DNA of 64,000 bases. Origin: Oscillospiraceae bacterium. GTDB lineage: Bacteria > Bacillota > Clostridia > Oscillospirales > Oscillospiraceae. The DNA is taken from positions 62,001 to 126,000 of the forward strand of contig CAJTFK010000007.1 in NCBI GenBank assembly GCA_910575505.1, read 5' to 3'. Under the pieces are notes generated by a model. That model ran no database searches. It was given only the letters and a program-made list of their open reading frames with translations, and was not told where the DNA came from. Positions 25,277 to 33,234 of the stretch are shown in pieces. Position 1 is the first letter of the stretch. Every line of letters begins with the position of its first letter. Both the position numbers and the translations under genes were made by a program.

Positions 25277-26242
25277 TCAGCCCAGGACCCGCAGAAGATT
25301 CTCACGGGCAATCCCCTCCCGCTCCCGGGCGCTCATGCCCAGCCGCTCCAGCTCCCGGAAGAAGGCCGGGATGCCGGAGCAGTCCTCCAGGCCCCGGGCC
25401 CCGTCGTTCCCCGGGCCCATAAACTCGCAGAAGTCAAAGCCGCAGGCCACGTGCTCCGCCCCCATGACCTCCGCCATATGGGCGGCGTGGCGGGCCAGCA
25501 TTTCTGCCGTCTGCCCCTCCGGGCCGGTGTGAACGAAGCCGTGATAGACGTTCAGTCCTACAATGCCGCCCCGGTCCCGGATGGCCCGAAGCTGTTCGTC
25601 CGTCAGATTCCGGGGCACGCCACAGAGGCGGCGGCAGTTGGAGTGGGAGGCGATCACCGTGCCCCCGGCGGCGTCCAGCAGGTCCCAGAAGCCCGCCTCG
25701 TTCAGGTGGGACGCATCAGGCAGGACGCCCAGGTCCTCCATCCGCCGGACCGTCCGCCGCCCCAGGTCCGTCAGGCCCTTCCGGGGGTCCTGGGCCGCCC
25801 CGGCGGCAAAGCGGTTTTCCTCGTTCCAGGTCAGCATTCCCATCCGGAGCCCCAGGTCCGCCAGGGGCGCCAGGTCCTCCGGACCCTCCAGGGCCTCCAT
25901 GCCCTCTATGCAGAGAAAGGCGTAAAGCTTCCCGGCGGCTCTCGCGGCCTCCGCTTCCTTTCGGGTGCGGACAGCCGCCAGCCAGGGGCATTCCGCCAGC
26001 TCCGCCCGGGCGCAGTCCAGCATTATGCTCAGACGCTTTGCGGCGCTGCCGGCCTCCGGCACATCCTTCCAGAAGGTCTCGTTATGGGGCCCCGTGCCGT
26101 ACCACAGGGCCAGCACCAGCCCCTCCGTGCCGCCCCGGCGGAGGCGGTCCAGGTGCCGCCGCTCCAGCACCCGGGTCTCCCCCGCCAGACGGCGGCGGGT
26201 CACGTCATACAGAAGATCGGAATGTCCGTCCAATACTGTCAA
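25277..26242 (-). CDS. M19-family membrane dipeptidase (renal dipeptidase-like)
   Basis: I start at TTG 26242, preceded by GAAAGGGG, to give TVLDGHSDLLYDV; the longer open frame runs through a repeat element. The 321-residue zinc metallopeptidase shows the first metal pair HSD (residues 6-8), the bridging glutamate in CIEGMEAL, and ASHSNCRRLCGVPRNLTDEQL with the second metal histidine, then GIVGLNVY and GFDFCEF. It hydrolyses dipeptides, commonly with broad or D-residue tolerance. It is monocistronic. Confidence 0.9.
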   Translation of the reverse strand: MTVLDGHSDLLYDVTRRRLAGETRVLERRHLDRLRRGGTEGLVLALWYGTGPHNETFWKDVPEAGSAAKRLSIMLDCARAELAECPWLAAVRTRKEAEAARAAGKLYAFLCIEGMEALEGPEDLAPLADLGLRMGMLTWNEENRFAAGAAQDPRKGLTDLGRRTVRRMEDLGVLPDASHLNEAGFWDLLDAAGGTVIASHSNCRRLCGVPRNLTDEQLRAIRDRGGIVGLNVYHGFVHTGPEGQTAEMLARHAAHMAEVMGAEHVACGFDFCEFMGPGNDGARGLEDCSGIPAFFRELERLGMSAREREGIARENLLRVLG

Positions 26243-26359
26243 GTGAAAAACCCCTTTCGGCCCCTGTGCGGGGCGCTGTTCTCCCCCAGTATAGCACGCC
26301 GGACCGGCGGCGGGAAGGGGAATTTTGCGCCGGAGGCGGATCCGCCCACCTGATCTAAA

Positions 26360-26482
26360 TCTGTATTCATAGCCGGGGGATGCCGGATGGGCGAGGATTT
26401 TTCCCGTCAGACAGGGAAGCCGGCGCGGCATGGAGGGAAAAGACCGGCCAGACGGTGTGCGGCAGTTGTGAATACAGGTTCT
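26360..26482 (-). repeat. family A MITE-like element, short copy
   Basis: In reverse orientation: CTGTATTCATAGCCGGGGGA, TGCCGGATGGGCGAGGATTT, CCCGTCAGACAGGGAAG, GCGCGGCATGGAGGGAAAAG and GTTGTGAATACAGGTTC. It lacks about 40 internal bases relative to full copies and directly abuts the hairpin element at 26483. Confidence 0.8.
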
Positions 26483-26590
26483 TATCGTCACCGCAGTTGA
26501 AAAGAAGCGTCTGCTTCTTTTCAGAGAGTGCGGCGATCATTTGCCGCACAGACCGCAAAACGGCTCGAATCATATATCGGAAGGAAGCGG
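26483..26590. repeat. family C hairpin element
   Basis: TATCGTCACCGCA followed by GTTGAAAAGAAGC-GTCT-GCTTCTTTT and a GAGTGCGGCGATCATTTGCC block. The same box plus hairpin occurs at 57004-57046 and, inverted, at 46547-46589, with a different four-base loop each time. A family D copy follows (about 26600-26725). The gap 26243-26746 has no supported gene. Confidence 0.7.
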
Positions 26591-26746
26591 TGGCGCAGGG
26601 AGCGGGCTCTGCCCCGCTCCGATTTTCGGAACGGGCGGGCTTTCGGGAAACGGGCCGGGGCAGGGCAAAGCTTTTGGGAGACAGACCGGGACAGAACCCG
26701 GCCCCTGCATGAAGCCTCCGAATGGGACGCTCCCGCGTGTCGGAAC

Positions 26747-26775
26747 TTGCAATGGGATGGGGCCCGTGGTAGAAT
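26747..26775 (+). promoter_or_regulatory. promoter for the DUF4177 and methyltransferase genes
   Basis: TTGCAA (26747-26752), a 17-base spacer and TAGAAT (26770-26775), about 43 bases before the ATG at 26818, downstream of the repeat cluster. Confidence 0.65.
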
Positions 26776-26817
26776 GAGAATGCGTTTATGAACGCAGAAG
26801 AAGGAGGACAGAACAGA

Positions 26818-27033
26818 ATGAAACAGTTCGAGTATAAGGTTGCCGTCATTGCGACCCATGTGCCTTTGACCACAAAAGGGTACGAAGGTGCTGCTCAGGA
26901 GTTTGAAACCCGGCTGAACGCGCTGGGAGACCAGGGCTGGGAGCTGGTCCAGCGAGCCGACGGCTTCTTTTTCTTCAGGCGGGAGAAGCCGGAGTCCGGC
27001 GGAGAGACGCAGACAGCCGGCGGCGGACAGTGA
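26818..27033 (+). CDS. DUF4177 small protein
   Basis: 71 residues starting at the ATG behind AAGGAGGA. The pattern MKQFEYKVAVI ... LNALGDQGWELVQRADGFFFFRRE is characteristic of DUF4177: an N-terminal strand and a GWELV turn followed by a beta-hairpin. The function of the family is unknown. It precedes a methyltransferase gene by 101 bases on the same strand. Confidence 0.85.
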   Translation: MKQFEYKVAVIATHVPLTTKGYEGAAQEFETRLNALGDQGWELVQRADGFFFFRREKPESGGETQTAGGGQ

Positions 27034-27134
27034 GCGGAAGGCGCACAGCTCCATGCCCACAGACGGCGGGGAATCTGATGACAGAAAGTCGGCACTGAGG
27101 CCGGGGCGCAAACCCGGCGGAACGGGAGGCACGC

Positions 27135-27893
27135 ATGAATATTCAATGGGACGCGGAGAAATACGGCTCGGACTTCTCTTTTGTACAGCAGTACGGCGGC
27201 GGCGTGGCGGATCTGGTGGACCCCGTGGCCGGGGGAACGCTGCTGGACCTGGGCTGCGGAAACGGGGCTCTGACGGCTCTGCTGCGGGACAGGGGCTTTC
27301 GGGTCATGGGTCTGGAGGCCTCGCCGGAGCAGCTGGCCTTGGCCCGGAGGAGCTGGCCGGACATCCCCTTTTTCCAGGGGGACGCGGCGGATTTCTCCCT
27401 GCCGGAGCCGGTGGACGCCGTGTTTTCCAATGCGGTGTTCCACTGGATTGACGCCGCCCGCCAGCCGGACCTGCTGCGCTGCGTCCACGCTGCCCTGAAG
27501 CCCGGCGGGCAGTTCGTGTTCGAGTTCGGCGGGGCCGGGAACAACCGGCTGATTCACGGGGCCCTGGCGGAGACCTTCGCCCGGCGGGGGCTGCCCTATC
27601 GGAACCCCTTCTACTTCCCCACCGTGGGGGAATACGCCGGGCGGCTGGAGGCGGCGGGCTTCCAGGTCCGCTATGCCGTCCTCTTCGACCGGCCCACCCG
27701 GCTGACCGGGGAACGCGGTCTGGAGGAGTGGATGGACATGTTTCTGAAAACCCCTCTTTCCGCCTTCGAGACGGAGGTGGAGCGGCGGGCCGTGCTGAGG
27801 GAGACGGCGGAGGCCCTCCGGGAAGAGCTGTTCCGGGACGGGGCGTGGTACGCCGACTATGTGCGGCTGCGGATGAAGGCCATACGGCTGTGA
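27135..27893 (+). CDS. class I SAM-dependent methyltransferase
   Basis: 252 residues with GGAGGCACGC upstream. SAM-binding motif I LLDLGCGNGALTALL (about 35-49), motif II acidic residue in VMGLEASPEQL, GDAADFSLPEPVDAVFSNAVFHWI (motifs III-IV) and LKPGGQFVFEF (motif V) are in normal order. The HWI after motif IV is typical of trans-aconitate methyltransferase-like enzymes, which act on small carboxylates. The substrate remains unassigned. Confidence 0.88.
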   Translation: MNIQWDAEKYGSDFSFVQQYGGGVADLVDPVAGGTLLDLGCGNGALTALLRDRGFRVMGLEASPEQLALARRSWPDIPFFQGDAADFSLPEPVDAVFSNAVFHWIDAARQPDLLRCVHAALKPGGQFVFEFGGAGNNRLIHGALAETFARRGLPYRNPFYFPTVGEYAGRLEAAGFQVRYAVLFDRPTRLTGERGLEEWMDMFLKTPLSAFETEVERRAVLRETAEALREELFRDGAWYADYVRLRMKAIRL

Positions 27894-27913
27894 ATGCGAA
27901 AGGGGGAAGCGCT

Positions 27914-28360
27914 GTGAAAAACCACTCCTACAGGCAGAGCCTGAAGCTGAAAAGCAGGACGGCGGACCCGGCGGCGCTGAAGCTGCTGCGGAAATGATTT
28001 CCGGACCTGTCCCTGCTGGAGCTGAGACGGAGGATACAGGCGCATGAAGCCGTCTATCTCACCGACGCGGAACCATTCCTCCGGGACGGAACCCGGAAGC
28101 TGGCGAGGCTGTTGAAGGAGTGCGACGGGGCCGGCATCGGGACGGAGCTCTATGAGGAGGTCCGGAGCGGCGGCGTCTGGCGGGCCCGGCCCATGAGCCG
28201 GGACTGCCTGCGCAACGCCCTCCGGCGGTCCCGTGAGATCGAGCGGGAGACGCTGATAGACATTGAGCGGGAGACAGAGGGCTTCGTCAGCCCGGAGGCT
28301 CTGGCGGACATTGAGGCGGAGACGGCGGCGCATTGGGACGGGGCGGACCTGGAGGTCTGA
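27914..28360 (+). pseudogene. hypothetical gene interrupted by an in-frame TGA at codon 28
   Basis: A GTG at 27914 with GGGGGAAGC upstream starts MKNHSYRQSLKLKSR, then TGA at 27995-27997; the same frame stays open for 120 more codons to a TGA at 28358-28360. The second part (FPDLSLLELRRRIQAHEAVY to AAHWDGADLEV) is helical, charged and clearly coding in composition. A CGA-to-TGA change would explain it. Downstream reinitiation at ATG 28193 is possible. No stem resembling a selenocysteine element is evident just after the TGA. Family unknown. Confidence 0.7.
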
Positions 28361-28366
28361 TGGCTG

Positions 28367-28443
28367 CCTCCGGGGCGTCCGGAGGCGGCGAGCCCTCCCG
28401 GAGAAAGAGGTCCCCTCTTTGACGGGCCTTCCGCCGGGAGGGC
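28367..28443 (+). terminator. two inverted repeats after the interrupted gene
   Basis: GCCTCCGG-GGCGT-CCGGAGGC (28367-28387) and GCCCTCCCGG...CCGGGAGGGC (28392-28443) form strong stems without a clear U-tract. They separate the interrupted gene from the ylxM promoter. Confidence 0.4.
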
Positions 28444-28496
28444 GCGAAAACCGGGTATGTAAAGGAAAATATTTTTACAATCCCGGCGTTTTCCCC

Positions 28497-28525
28497 TTGA
28501 CTTTTCGGCGGGGATGCTGTAAACT
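28497..28525 (+). promoter_or_regulatory. promoter of the ylxM-ffh operon
   Basis: TTGACT (28497-28502), 17 bases, TAAACT (28520-28525), about 50 bases before the ylxM ATG. Confidence 0.75.
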
Positions 28526-28576
28526 GAAATCACTTTGTAAAGGCGCATGGCTTTACATGAAAGGGGGAGCGGGTTC

Positions 28577-28942
28577 ATGAAGAACCAGACCTACCGCATG
28601 ACGATGCTCTTCGACTTCTACGGCGAGATTCTGACGGAGCGGCAGAGGGAGTTTTTCGACCTCTACTACAATGAGGACCTGTCTCTGGCGGAAATCGCCG
28701 AAAACGCCGGCATCTCCCGGCAGGGGGTCCGGGACGTCATCGTCCGGGCCGAGGCCGCCATGCAGGAGGTGGAGGACCGCACCGGCATCATCCGGCGGTT
28801 CGAGGCCCAGCGGCCCCACCTGGACGCGATTCTGAGAGCCGCCGCCGAAATAAAAACCATCAACTACCGCCAGTATGACAACGCCCGGCTCACGGAGCTG
28901 GCGGATTTGATCCGCGGAGAGGCCTCCGCGCTGAGGGAATGA
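28577..28942 (+). CDS. ylxM: YlxM/p13-family DNA-binding protein, SRP-associated
   Basis: 121 residues from the ATG at 28577. It has a sigma-factor region-4-like HTH: LTERQREFFDLYYNEDLSLA, then EIAENAGISRQGVRDVIVRAE. YlxM homologues lie directly upstream of ffh and modulate SRP function in some Firmicutes. Here the ffh start follows four bases after the stop, confirming the conserved operon. Confidence 0.92.
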   Translation: MKNQTYRMTMLFDFYGEILTERQREFFDLYYNEDLSLAEIAENAGISRQGVRDVIVRAEAAMQEVEDRTGIIRRFEAQRPHLDAILRAAAEIKTINYRQYDNARLTELADLIRGEASALRE

Positions 28943-28946
28943 GCTT

Positions 28947-30320
28947 ATGGCATTTGAAGGATTAACCGAAAAACTGAACGCCGCGTTCAAGCGCCTCCGG
29001 GGCAAGGGACGCCTGACGGAAAACGACGTCCGGGAGGCCATGCGGGAGGTCCGCCTGGCCCTGCTGGAGGCCGACGTCAGCTACAAGGTGGTCAAGGAGT
29101 TCGTCGCCACGGTGACCGAGCGGGCCGTGGGCAGCGACGTGCTGGACAGCCTTACCCCGGCGCAGCAGGTGGTGAAAATCGTCAACGAGGAATTGACGAA
29201 GCTGATGGGCGGGGCCAACGCCCGGATTACCATGGCAAACTCCGGTCCCACCGTTGTGATGATGGTGGGTCTCCAGGGCGCGGGCAAAACCACCACCACG
29301 GCAAAGCTGGGCGGGCTGATGCGCCGGCAGTACCAGAAGCGGCCCCTGCTGGCCGCCTGCGACGTGTACCGTCCCGCCGCCATCGAGCAGCTGAAGGTGG
29401 TGGGCGGCCAGATGGACCTGCCGGTTTTTGAACAGGGCCAGGGCGACCCGGTGAAGATCGCCGAGAACGCCATCCGCCACGCCAGAGACCACGGCAGCGA
29501 CATGGTGTTCCTGGACACCGCGGGCCGGCTCCATGTGGACGAGAATCTGATGGACGAGCTCAGGCGGATGAAGGCCGCCGTCCATCCCAACGAAATTCTG
29601 CTGGTGGTGGACGCCATGACCGGTCAGGACGCGGTGAACGCCGCCGCGGCCTTTGACGAGGCTCTGGGCGTCGACGGCGTGATTCTCACGAAGCTGGACG
29701 GCGACGCCCGGGGCGGCGCGGCCCTGTCCATCCGGGCGGCCACGGGGAAGCCCGTCAAGTTCGCCGGCACCGGCGAGAAGCTGGACATGATCGAGCCCTT
29801 CCACCCGGACCGCATGGCCTCCCGCATTCTGGGGATGGGCGACATGCTCTCCTTCATCGAGAAGGCCGAGCAGGCCTATGACGAAAAGCAGGCCGCCAAG
29901 CTGGAGGAAAAACTGCGGAAAAACCGCTTCACCCTTCAGGACTACTACGACCAGCTCCAGCAGCTCAAGGGCATGGGCGATCTGAGCCAGCTGCTGGGCA
30001 TGATGCCGGGGGGGCTGGGCAAGCAGATGCAGGGGGCGTCCATCGACGAGAAAATGATGTCCCGCACCGAGGCCATCATCCTCTCCATGACCCCCCTGGA
30101 GCGGGAAAACCCCCAGATTCTGAACGCCAGCCGGAAAAAGCGCATTGCCGCCGGCTGCGGTCTGGAGGTGGTGGACGTAAACCGCCTGCTGAAGCAGTTC
30201 GACATGATGCAGCAGCTCACCAGGCAGATGAGCAAGAGCCGGATGCCCCAGCTGGGGGGCTTCGGCGGAATGAAAAACCCCAGGCTTCACGGCTTCGGCC
30301 GGAAGAAGCGGTTCCGTTAA
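28947..30320 (+). CDS. ffh: signal recognition particle GTPase Ffh
   Basis: 457 residues. N domain 1-~90; GTPase G domain with P-loop VGLQGAGKTTTTAKL (about 106-120), DTAGRLH (about 190), TKLDGDARGGA (about 247) and GTGEKL; the methionine-rich M domain runs from about 295 with LLGMMPGG and the RNA-binding SRKKRIAAGCG near 400, ending FGRKKRFR. It binds 4.5S/6S-type SRP RNA and signal sequences and docks on FtsY. The SRP RNA gene is not in the window. A MITE copy begins three bases after its stop. Confidence 0.97.
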   Translation: MAFEGLTEKLNAAFKRLRGKGRLTENDVREAMREVRLALLEADVSYKVVKEFVATVTERAVGSDVLDSLTPAQQVVKIVNEELTKLMGGANARITMANSGPTVVMMVGLQGAGKTTTTAKLGGLMRRQYQKRPLLAACDVYRPAAIEQLKVVGGQMDLPVFEQGQGDPVKIAENAIRHARDHGSDMVFLDTAGRLHVDENLMDELRRMKAAVHPNEILLVVDAMTGQDAVNAAAAFDEALGVDGVILTKLDGDARGGAALSIRAATGKPVKFAGTGEKLDMIEPFHPDRMASRILGMGDMLSFIEKAEQAYDEKQAAKLEEKLRKNRFTLQDYYDQLQQLKGMGDLSQLLGMMPGGLGKQMQGASIDEKMMSRTEAIILSMTPLERENPQILNASRKKRIAAGCGLEVVDVNRLLKQFDMMQQLTRQMSKSRMPQLGGFGGMKNPRLHGFGRKKRFR

Positions 30321-30323
30321 TAA

Positions 30324-30484
30324 GAACCTGTACGCACAACCCTTGAACGCTGGCTGAGCGGTCTTTTTCCCGCCGTACCGCGTCGGATTCCCTTGTAACC
30401 CGTCAGGATTGCCGCGAAAAACCGCCTTGCCTGACAGGGAAAATCCCCGCCCATCCAGCATCCCCCGGCTGTGAATACAGGTTC
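30324..30484 (+). repeat. family A MITE-like element, full-length copy
   Basis: 161 bases from GAACCTGTACGCACAACC to CCGGCTGTGAATACAGGTTC, with imperfect inverted termini of about 17 bases and internal GAACGCTGGCTGAGCGGTCT, CCCGCCGTACCGCG and CGTCAGGATTGCCGCG blocks. It separates ffh from rpsP, genes that are usually closer. Confidence 0.88.
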
Positions 30485-30525
30485 AAAGAGCTATAAGTGC
30501 GGAGCACCGGAAGGCTTTCAGCATT

Positions 30526-30531
30526 TATAAT
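30526..30531 (+). promoter_or_regulatory. possible -10 element for rpsP
   Basis: TATAAT 40 bases before the rpsP ATG in an A/T-rich stretch (30520-30560) unlike its surroundings. No good -35 lies at the expected distance, so this is tentative; it may restore expression after MITE insertion. Confidence 0.35.
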
Positions 30532-30570
30532 AAATCAACAACTATTTTAAATTTTGGAGGTACACACGTT

Positions 30571-30810
30571 ATGGTCAAAATCAGACTGCGCCGCATGGGC
30601 GCGAAGAAGGCTCCCTTCTACCGGGTCGTCGTCGCCGACTCCCGCTTCCCCCGGGACGGCCGTTTCATCGAGGAAATCGGCACGTACAATCCCTGCGTCT
30701 CCCCCGCTGAAATCAAAATCGACACCGAGCGGGCCCAGGCCTGGATCAAGTCCGGCGCCCAGCCCACCGACACCGTCAGAGCGCTTCTGAAAAAGCTGGA
30801 AGTCCTCTGA
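30571..30810 (+). CDS. rpsP: 30S ribosomal protein S16
   Basis: 79 residues starting [20 protein letters not shown], the standard S16 N terminus, with [20 protein letters not shown] as the core. GGAGGT lies upstream. S16 binds 16S rRNA early in 30S assembly. It is 15 bases upstream of khpA, as in most Firmicutes. Confidence 0.97.
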   Translation: MVKIRLRRMGAKKAPFYRVVVADSRFPRDGRFIEEIGTYNPCVSPAEIKIDTERAQAWIKSGAQPTDTVRALLKKLEVL

Positions 30811-30825
30811 TCCGGAGGACGGCGC

Positions 30826-31056
30826 ATGAAGGACTTGCTGCTCTACATCGCCAGGAACCTGGTGGACAATCCCGACGCGGTCTCCGTCACGGAGGTCCCC
30901 GGAGCGCAGGAGCTGACTCTGGAGCTGCGGGTGGCCCCCGAGGACATGGGCAAGGTCATCGGCCGGCAGGGCCGCATCGCCAAGGAAATCCGGACGGTCA
31001 TCCGGTCCTGCGCCCAGCGTACCGGCACGAGGGTTTCTGTGGACATTGTGGACTGA
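30826..31056 (+). CDS. khpA: KH-domain RNA-binding protein KhpA (YlqC)
   Basis: 76 residues with one KH domain containing the GxxG loop in MGKVIGRQGRIAKEIRTVIR. KhpA pairs with KhpB/EloR in Gram-positives to regulate elongation and RNA processing. It is the last gene of the operon and is followed by a strong terminator; rimM and trmD, frequent next genes, do not follow. Confidence 0.93.
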   Translation: MKDLLLYIARNLVDNPDAVSVTEVPGAQELTLELRVAPEDMGKVIGRQGRIAKEIRTVIRSCAQRTGTRVSVDIVD

Positions 31057-31073
31057 AAACGAAAAACCGGAAA

Positions 31074-31106
31074 AACCAGGAACGGCTGTCCGTTCCTGGT
31101 TTTTTT
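31074..31106 (+). terminator. rho-independent terminator of the ffh-rpsP-khpA operon
   Basis: Perfect 12-bp stem AACCAGGAACGG-CTGT-CCGTTCCTGGTT followed by TTTTT. Confidence 0.92.
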
Positions 31107-31247
31107 GGAGGTATCCGCTTACGCATTCAATCAAAAGGACGAGGCGCAGAGGACAGGCCCTTGCATAAAATCTCCGGATGGGACACATCCGTTCTTTCCT
31201 GGCTTTTCCTGATTTCCTGCGTTTCATGCAGGATGGGATGACCGGAC

Positions 31248-31634
31248 TCAATTCAGGTCACATGGGACGGCGCCCAGAAAGGCCACCGGCGCGCCGGGAT
31301 TGGGAGCGCTTTCCTCCGGGTCATACCTGTAGGAATAGACCAGAATCGCGGCATTGCAGGGCCGTTCCAAGCCCCGCGGAAACAGCTTTTTCAGCTCCGG
31401 ACCGATGGCCGTGCCTTCGGAATAATGGCGGACCAGCGCTTCCGGGTCCGCAGTCCGTTCGTGCACGCTGCGCTCCGAAAAATCCGTGTCAAAGGGGTAG
31501 ATATCGCACCCGCCGAAAAAATCCCGGCTGAAAGCAGGGATGTCACACCCGGCCATACCGTCAAAATAGTCCCGTAACGCCTGCTCCGTTTCAAAAACGC
31601 CTGCCCACACAGACACAATGCCTTCCTGCTCCAT
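31248..31634 (-). CDS. Imm22-like immunity family protein
   Basis: The ATG at 31634 has GGAGC upstream, giving 128 residues. The N-terminal IVSVWAGVFETEQALRDYFD and the following FSRDFFGGCDIYPFDTDFSE ... LVRHYSEG agree with the Imm22 immunity pattern (a VSxWxG strand, an FxxDF segment and a conserved acidic stretch). Such proteins neutralise toxins of polymorphic or contact-dependent systems. No toxin gene is adjacent. Its upstream region is occupied by a family A MITE. Confidence 0.5.
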   Translation of the reverse strand: MEQEGIVSVWAGVFETEQALRDYFDGMAGCDIPAFSRDFFGGCDIYPFDTDFSERSVHERTADPEALVRHYSEGTAIGPELKKLFPRGLERPCNAAILVYSYRYDPEESAPNPGAPVAFLGAVPCDLN

Positions 31635-31652
31635 TGACCGTGCTCCTTTCAA

Positions 31653-31818
31653 AAACCTGCATTCACAACCGCTGAATGCTGTCTGGACGGCCTTTTTCCC
31701 GCCATGCCGGGGTTTCCCCTGCAATCCGTCAGGATTGCTGCGGGCCGCGGAAAATCTTCTTGTCCGGCAGGAAAAATTCCCGCCCATCCGGCATCCCACA
31801 GCTATGAATACAGGTTCC
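31653..31818 (+). repeat. family A MITE-like element, copy between two immunity genes
   Basis: About 165 bases from AACCTGCATTCACAACCGC to CAGCTATGAATACAGGTTCC, with the internal CGTCAGGATTGCTGCG block. It overlaps the 3' end of the SUKH gene on the minus strand: the repeat end supplies that gene's last codons and stop. Confidence 0.88.
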
Positions 31819-32455
31819 AGGATGCCGGGGCCGAAAAGGTCCCGGTTTCGTCATCATAGGTTTCTCCTGTGCAGACCAGCCGCAGGAAGTCATGAAAATC
31901 CCGGCAAAGCACAGAAGCCTCGTTCTCCATAAAACGCCGGATGCCCGCAGGGTCATTCCAGCAGGCGCACACATCGGAGGATTCGTTGATATCCTCGTTG
32001 TGGATATAGAGGACCCTGCCGGAAACGAGGTCATAAAAAACAAAGTAATCCTCCATATAAAAATCGGCTGTGCAGAGAAAGCCCGCTTTCAGCCAGGAGG
32101 TCATTTCACCGGCGCGGCGCCGGAAACAGTCTATGTAATCAGAAACGCAGCGCCCCGACAGACCGTACCAGTTCAGGTCGATCAGACAGGGACCGCCGTC
32201 CTCTGTGTCCGCATATTCCCCGGAGGCCGGGGAAAGCGTCTGCCAGAAGAAGAGCCCGCCGCCGGACAGGCAGATCCGCAGCTTCAAATCCGGAAGCCGG
32301 ACAGTCAGCAGAAACTCCCGATACTGCTCCGGCAGGGGATAGCCCAGTTTTTTCTCCAGCACGGCCATATCGTCCTCTTTGAGAAGGGACGGAGGAAAAG
32401 GCGGGAGCTTTTCCCGCTCCCGCAGTTGATTCAGGTAATGCCCGGTCAGATTCAC
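31802..32455 (-). CDS. SUKH (SMI1/KNR4)-family immunity-type protein, 3' end formed by a MITE
   Basis: 217 residues. The MAVLEKKLGYPLPEQYREFL pattern matches the SUKH start (helix, LGxxLPxxYxxFL), followed by strands and GGPCLIDLNWYGLSGRCVSDYI. SUKH proteins are common toxin immunity proteins. The final codons for WNLYS and the TAG lie inside the inverted end of the family A element, so the native C terminus was probably replaced. It starts four bases after the kinase-like gene's stop, suggesting cotranscription. Confidence 0.55.
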   Translation of the reverse strand: MNLTGHYLNQLREREKLPPFPPSLLKEDDMAVLEKKLGYPLPEQYREFLLTVRLPDLKLRICLSGGGLFFWQTLSPASGEYADTEDGGPCLIDLNWYGLSGRCVSDYIDCFRRRAGEMTSWLKAGFLCTADFYMEDYFVFYDLVSGRVLYIHNEDINESSDVCACWNDPAGIRRFMENEASVLCRDFHDFLRLVCTGETYDDETGTFSAPASWNLYS

Positions 32456-32459
32456 GGCC

Positions 32460-33110
32460 TTACTTCCCTGTGGGGTCCTCCTCAGTGGGGCTGGGGACGG
32501 GGTGCTCCTTGTGCTCCACCATGGCCCGGATCAGCTCCACCGTGCCCCCCAGACCCAGGAAGCTGCTGTTGAGACAGCAGTCGTAGCTGTCCACCGCGCC
32601 CCACCTCTGAGAGGAATAATACTCATAGTAGGAGGCCCGGCGCTTGTCGGTCTTGAGAATCAGCGCCCTGGCCTTCTCCGGCGTCAGGCTCTGCCGCTTC
32701 GCCACCCGGCGGATGCGGTCCTCCAGAGGCGCGTGGATGAAGAGGCTCAGGTGGTTGGGGTCGCTGGCCAGGGCATAGTCCGCGCAGCGTCCGATGATGA
32801 CGCAGGGGCCCTGCTCCGCAATCTGGCGGATGGTGTTGAAGGTGGCCAGATAGACCTGCTGCTCCAGGGACTCCCCCGCCCCGGCCCCCGGCAGGGAAAA
32901 CATATAGGAATCCATGGCGATGGAGTACAGAAGGCTCTTGGGCCGCTCGTCGAAGTTTTCCAGAATCCTTTCACACAGACCGCTTTTCCTGGCGGCCTCC
33001 CGCAGGATTTCCTTATCATAAAAGGGGATGCCCAGCTCCTTCGCAACGCGGATGCCCACTTCCTTGCCGCCGCTGCCGAACTGCCGGCCAATGGTGATGA
33101 TGGTTTTCAT
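32460..33110 (-). CDS. cytidylate kinase-like family protein
   Basis: 216 residues with the P-loop-like IITIGRQFGSGGKEVGIRVA at the N terminus, GIPFYDKEILREAARKSG, VIIGRCADYAL near 105 and the RIRRVAKRQSLTPEKARALI helix. These features define the cytidylate-kinase-like family common in Clostridia, distinct from housekeeping Cmk. The substrate is unproven. It is divergent from the MBL gene. Confidence 0.85.
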   Translation of the reverse strand: MKTIITIGRQFGSGGKEVGIRVAKELGIPFYDKEILREAARKSGLCERILENFDERPKSLLYSIAMDSYMFSLPGAGAGESLEQQVYLATFNTIRQIAEQGPCVIIGRCADYALASDPNHLSLFIHAPLEDRIRRVAKRQSLTPEKARALILKTDKRRASYYEYYSSQRWGAVDSYDCCLNSSFLGLGGTVELIRAMVEHKEHPVPSPTEEDPTGK

Positions 33111-33234
33111 AGGGGGACCCTCCTTTCCTTGGCAGTTCTATTATATTCCAAAATGCAGGCACCGTCAAATAAAACTTCGCGCGCCGCCGCCAATCAGGCC
33201 TTCTGTCCGGCCCCGGGGCTTCCGTTCGTCAGGA

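Noticed and set aside
26788-26817. An upstream ATG at 26788 as start of the DUF4177 gene
   Set aside because: The AAGGAGGA site lies after this ATG and directs initiation at 26818, where the conserved family sequence begins.
27995-27997. Selenocysteine recoding at the in-frame TGA
   Set aside because: No stem-loop with a bacterial SECIS pattern was found directly downstream, and the surrounding residues do not resemble a redox site. A nonsense mutation is simpler.
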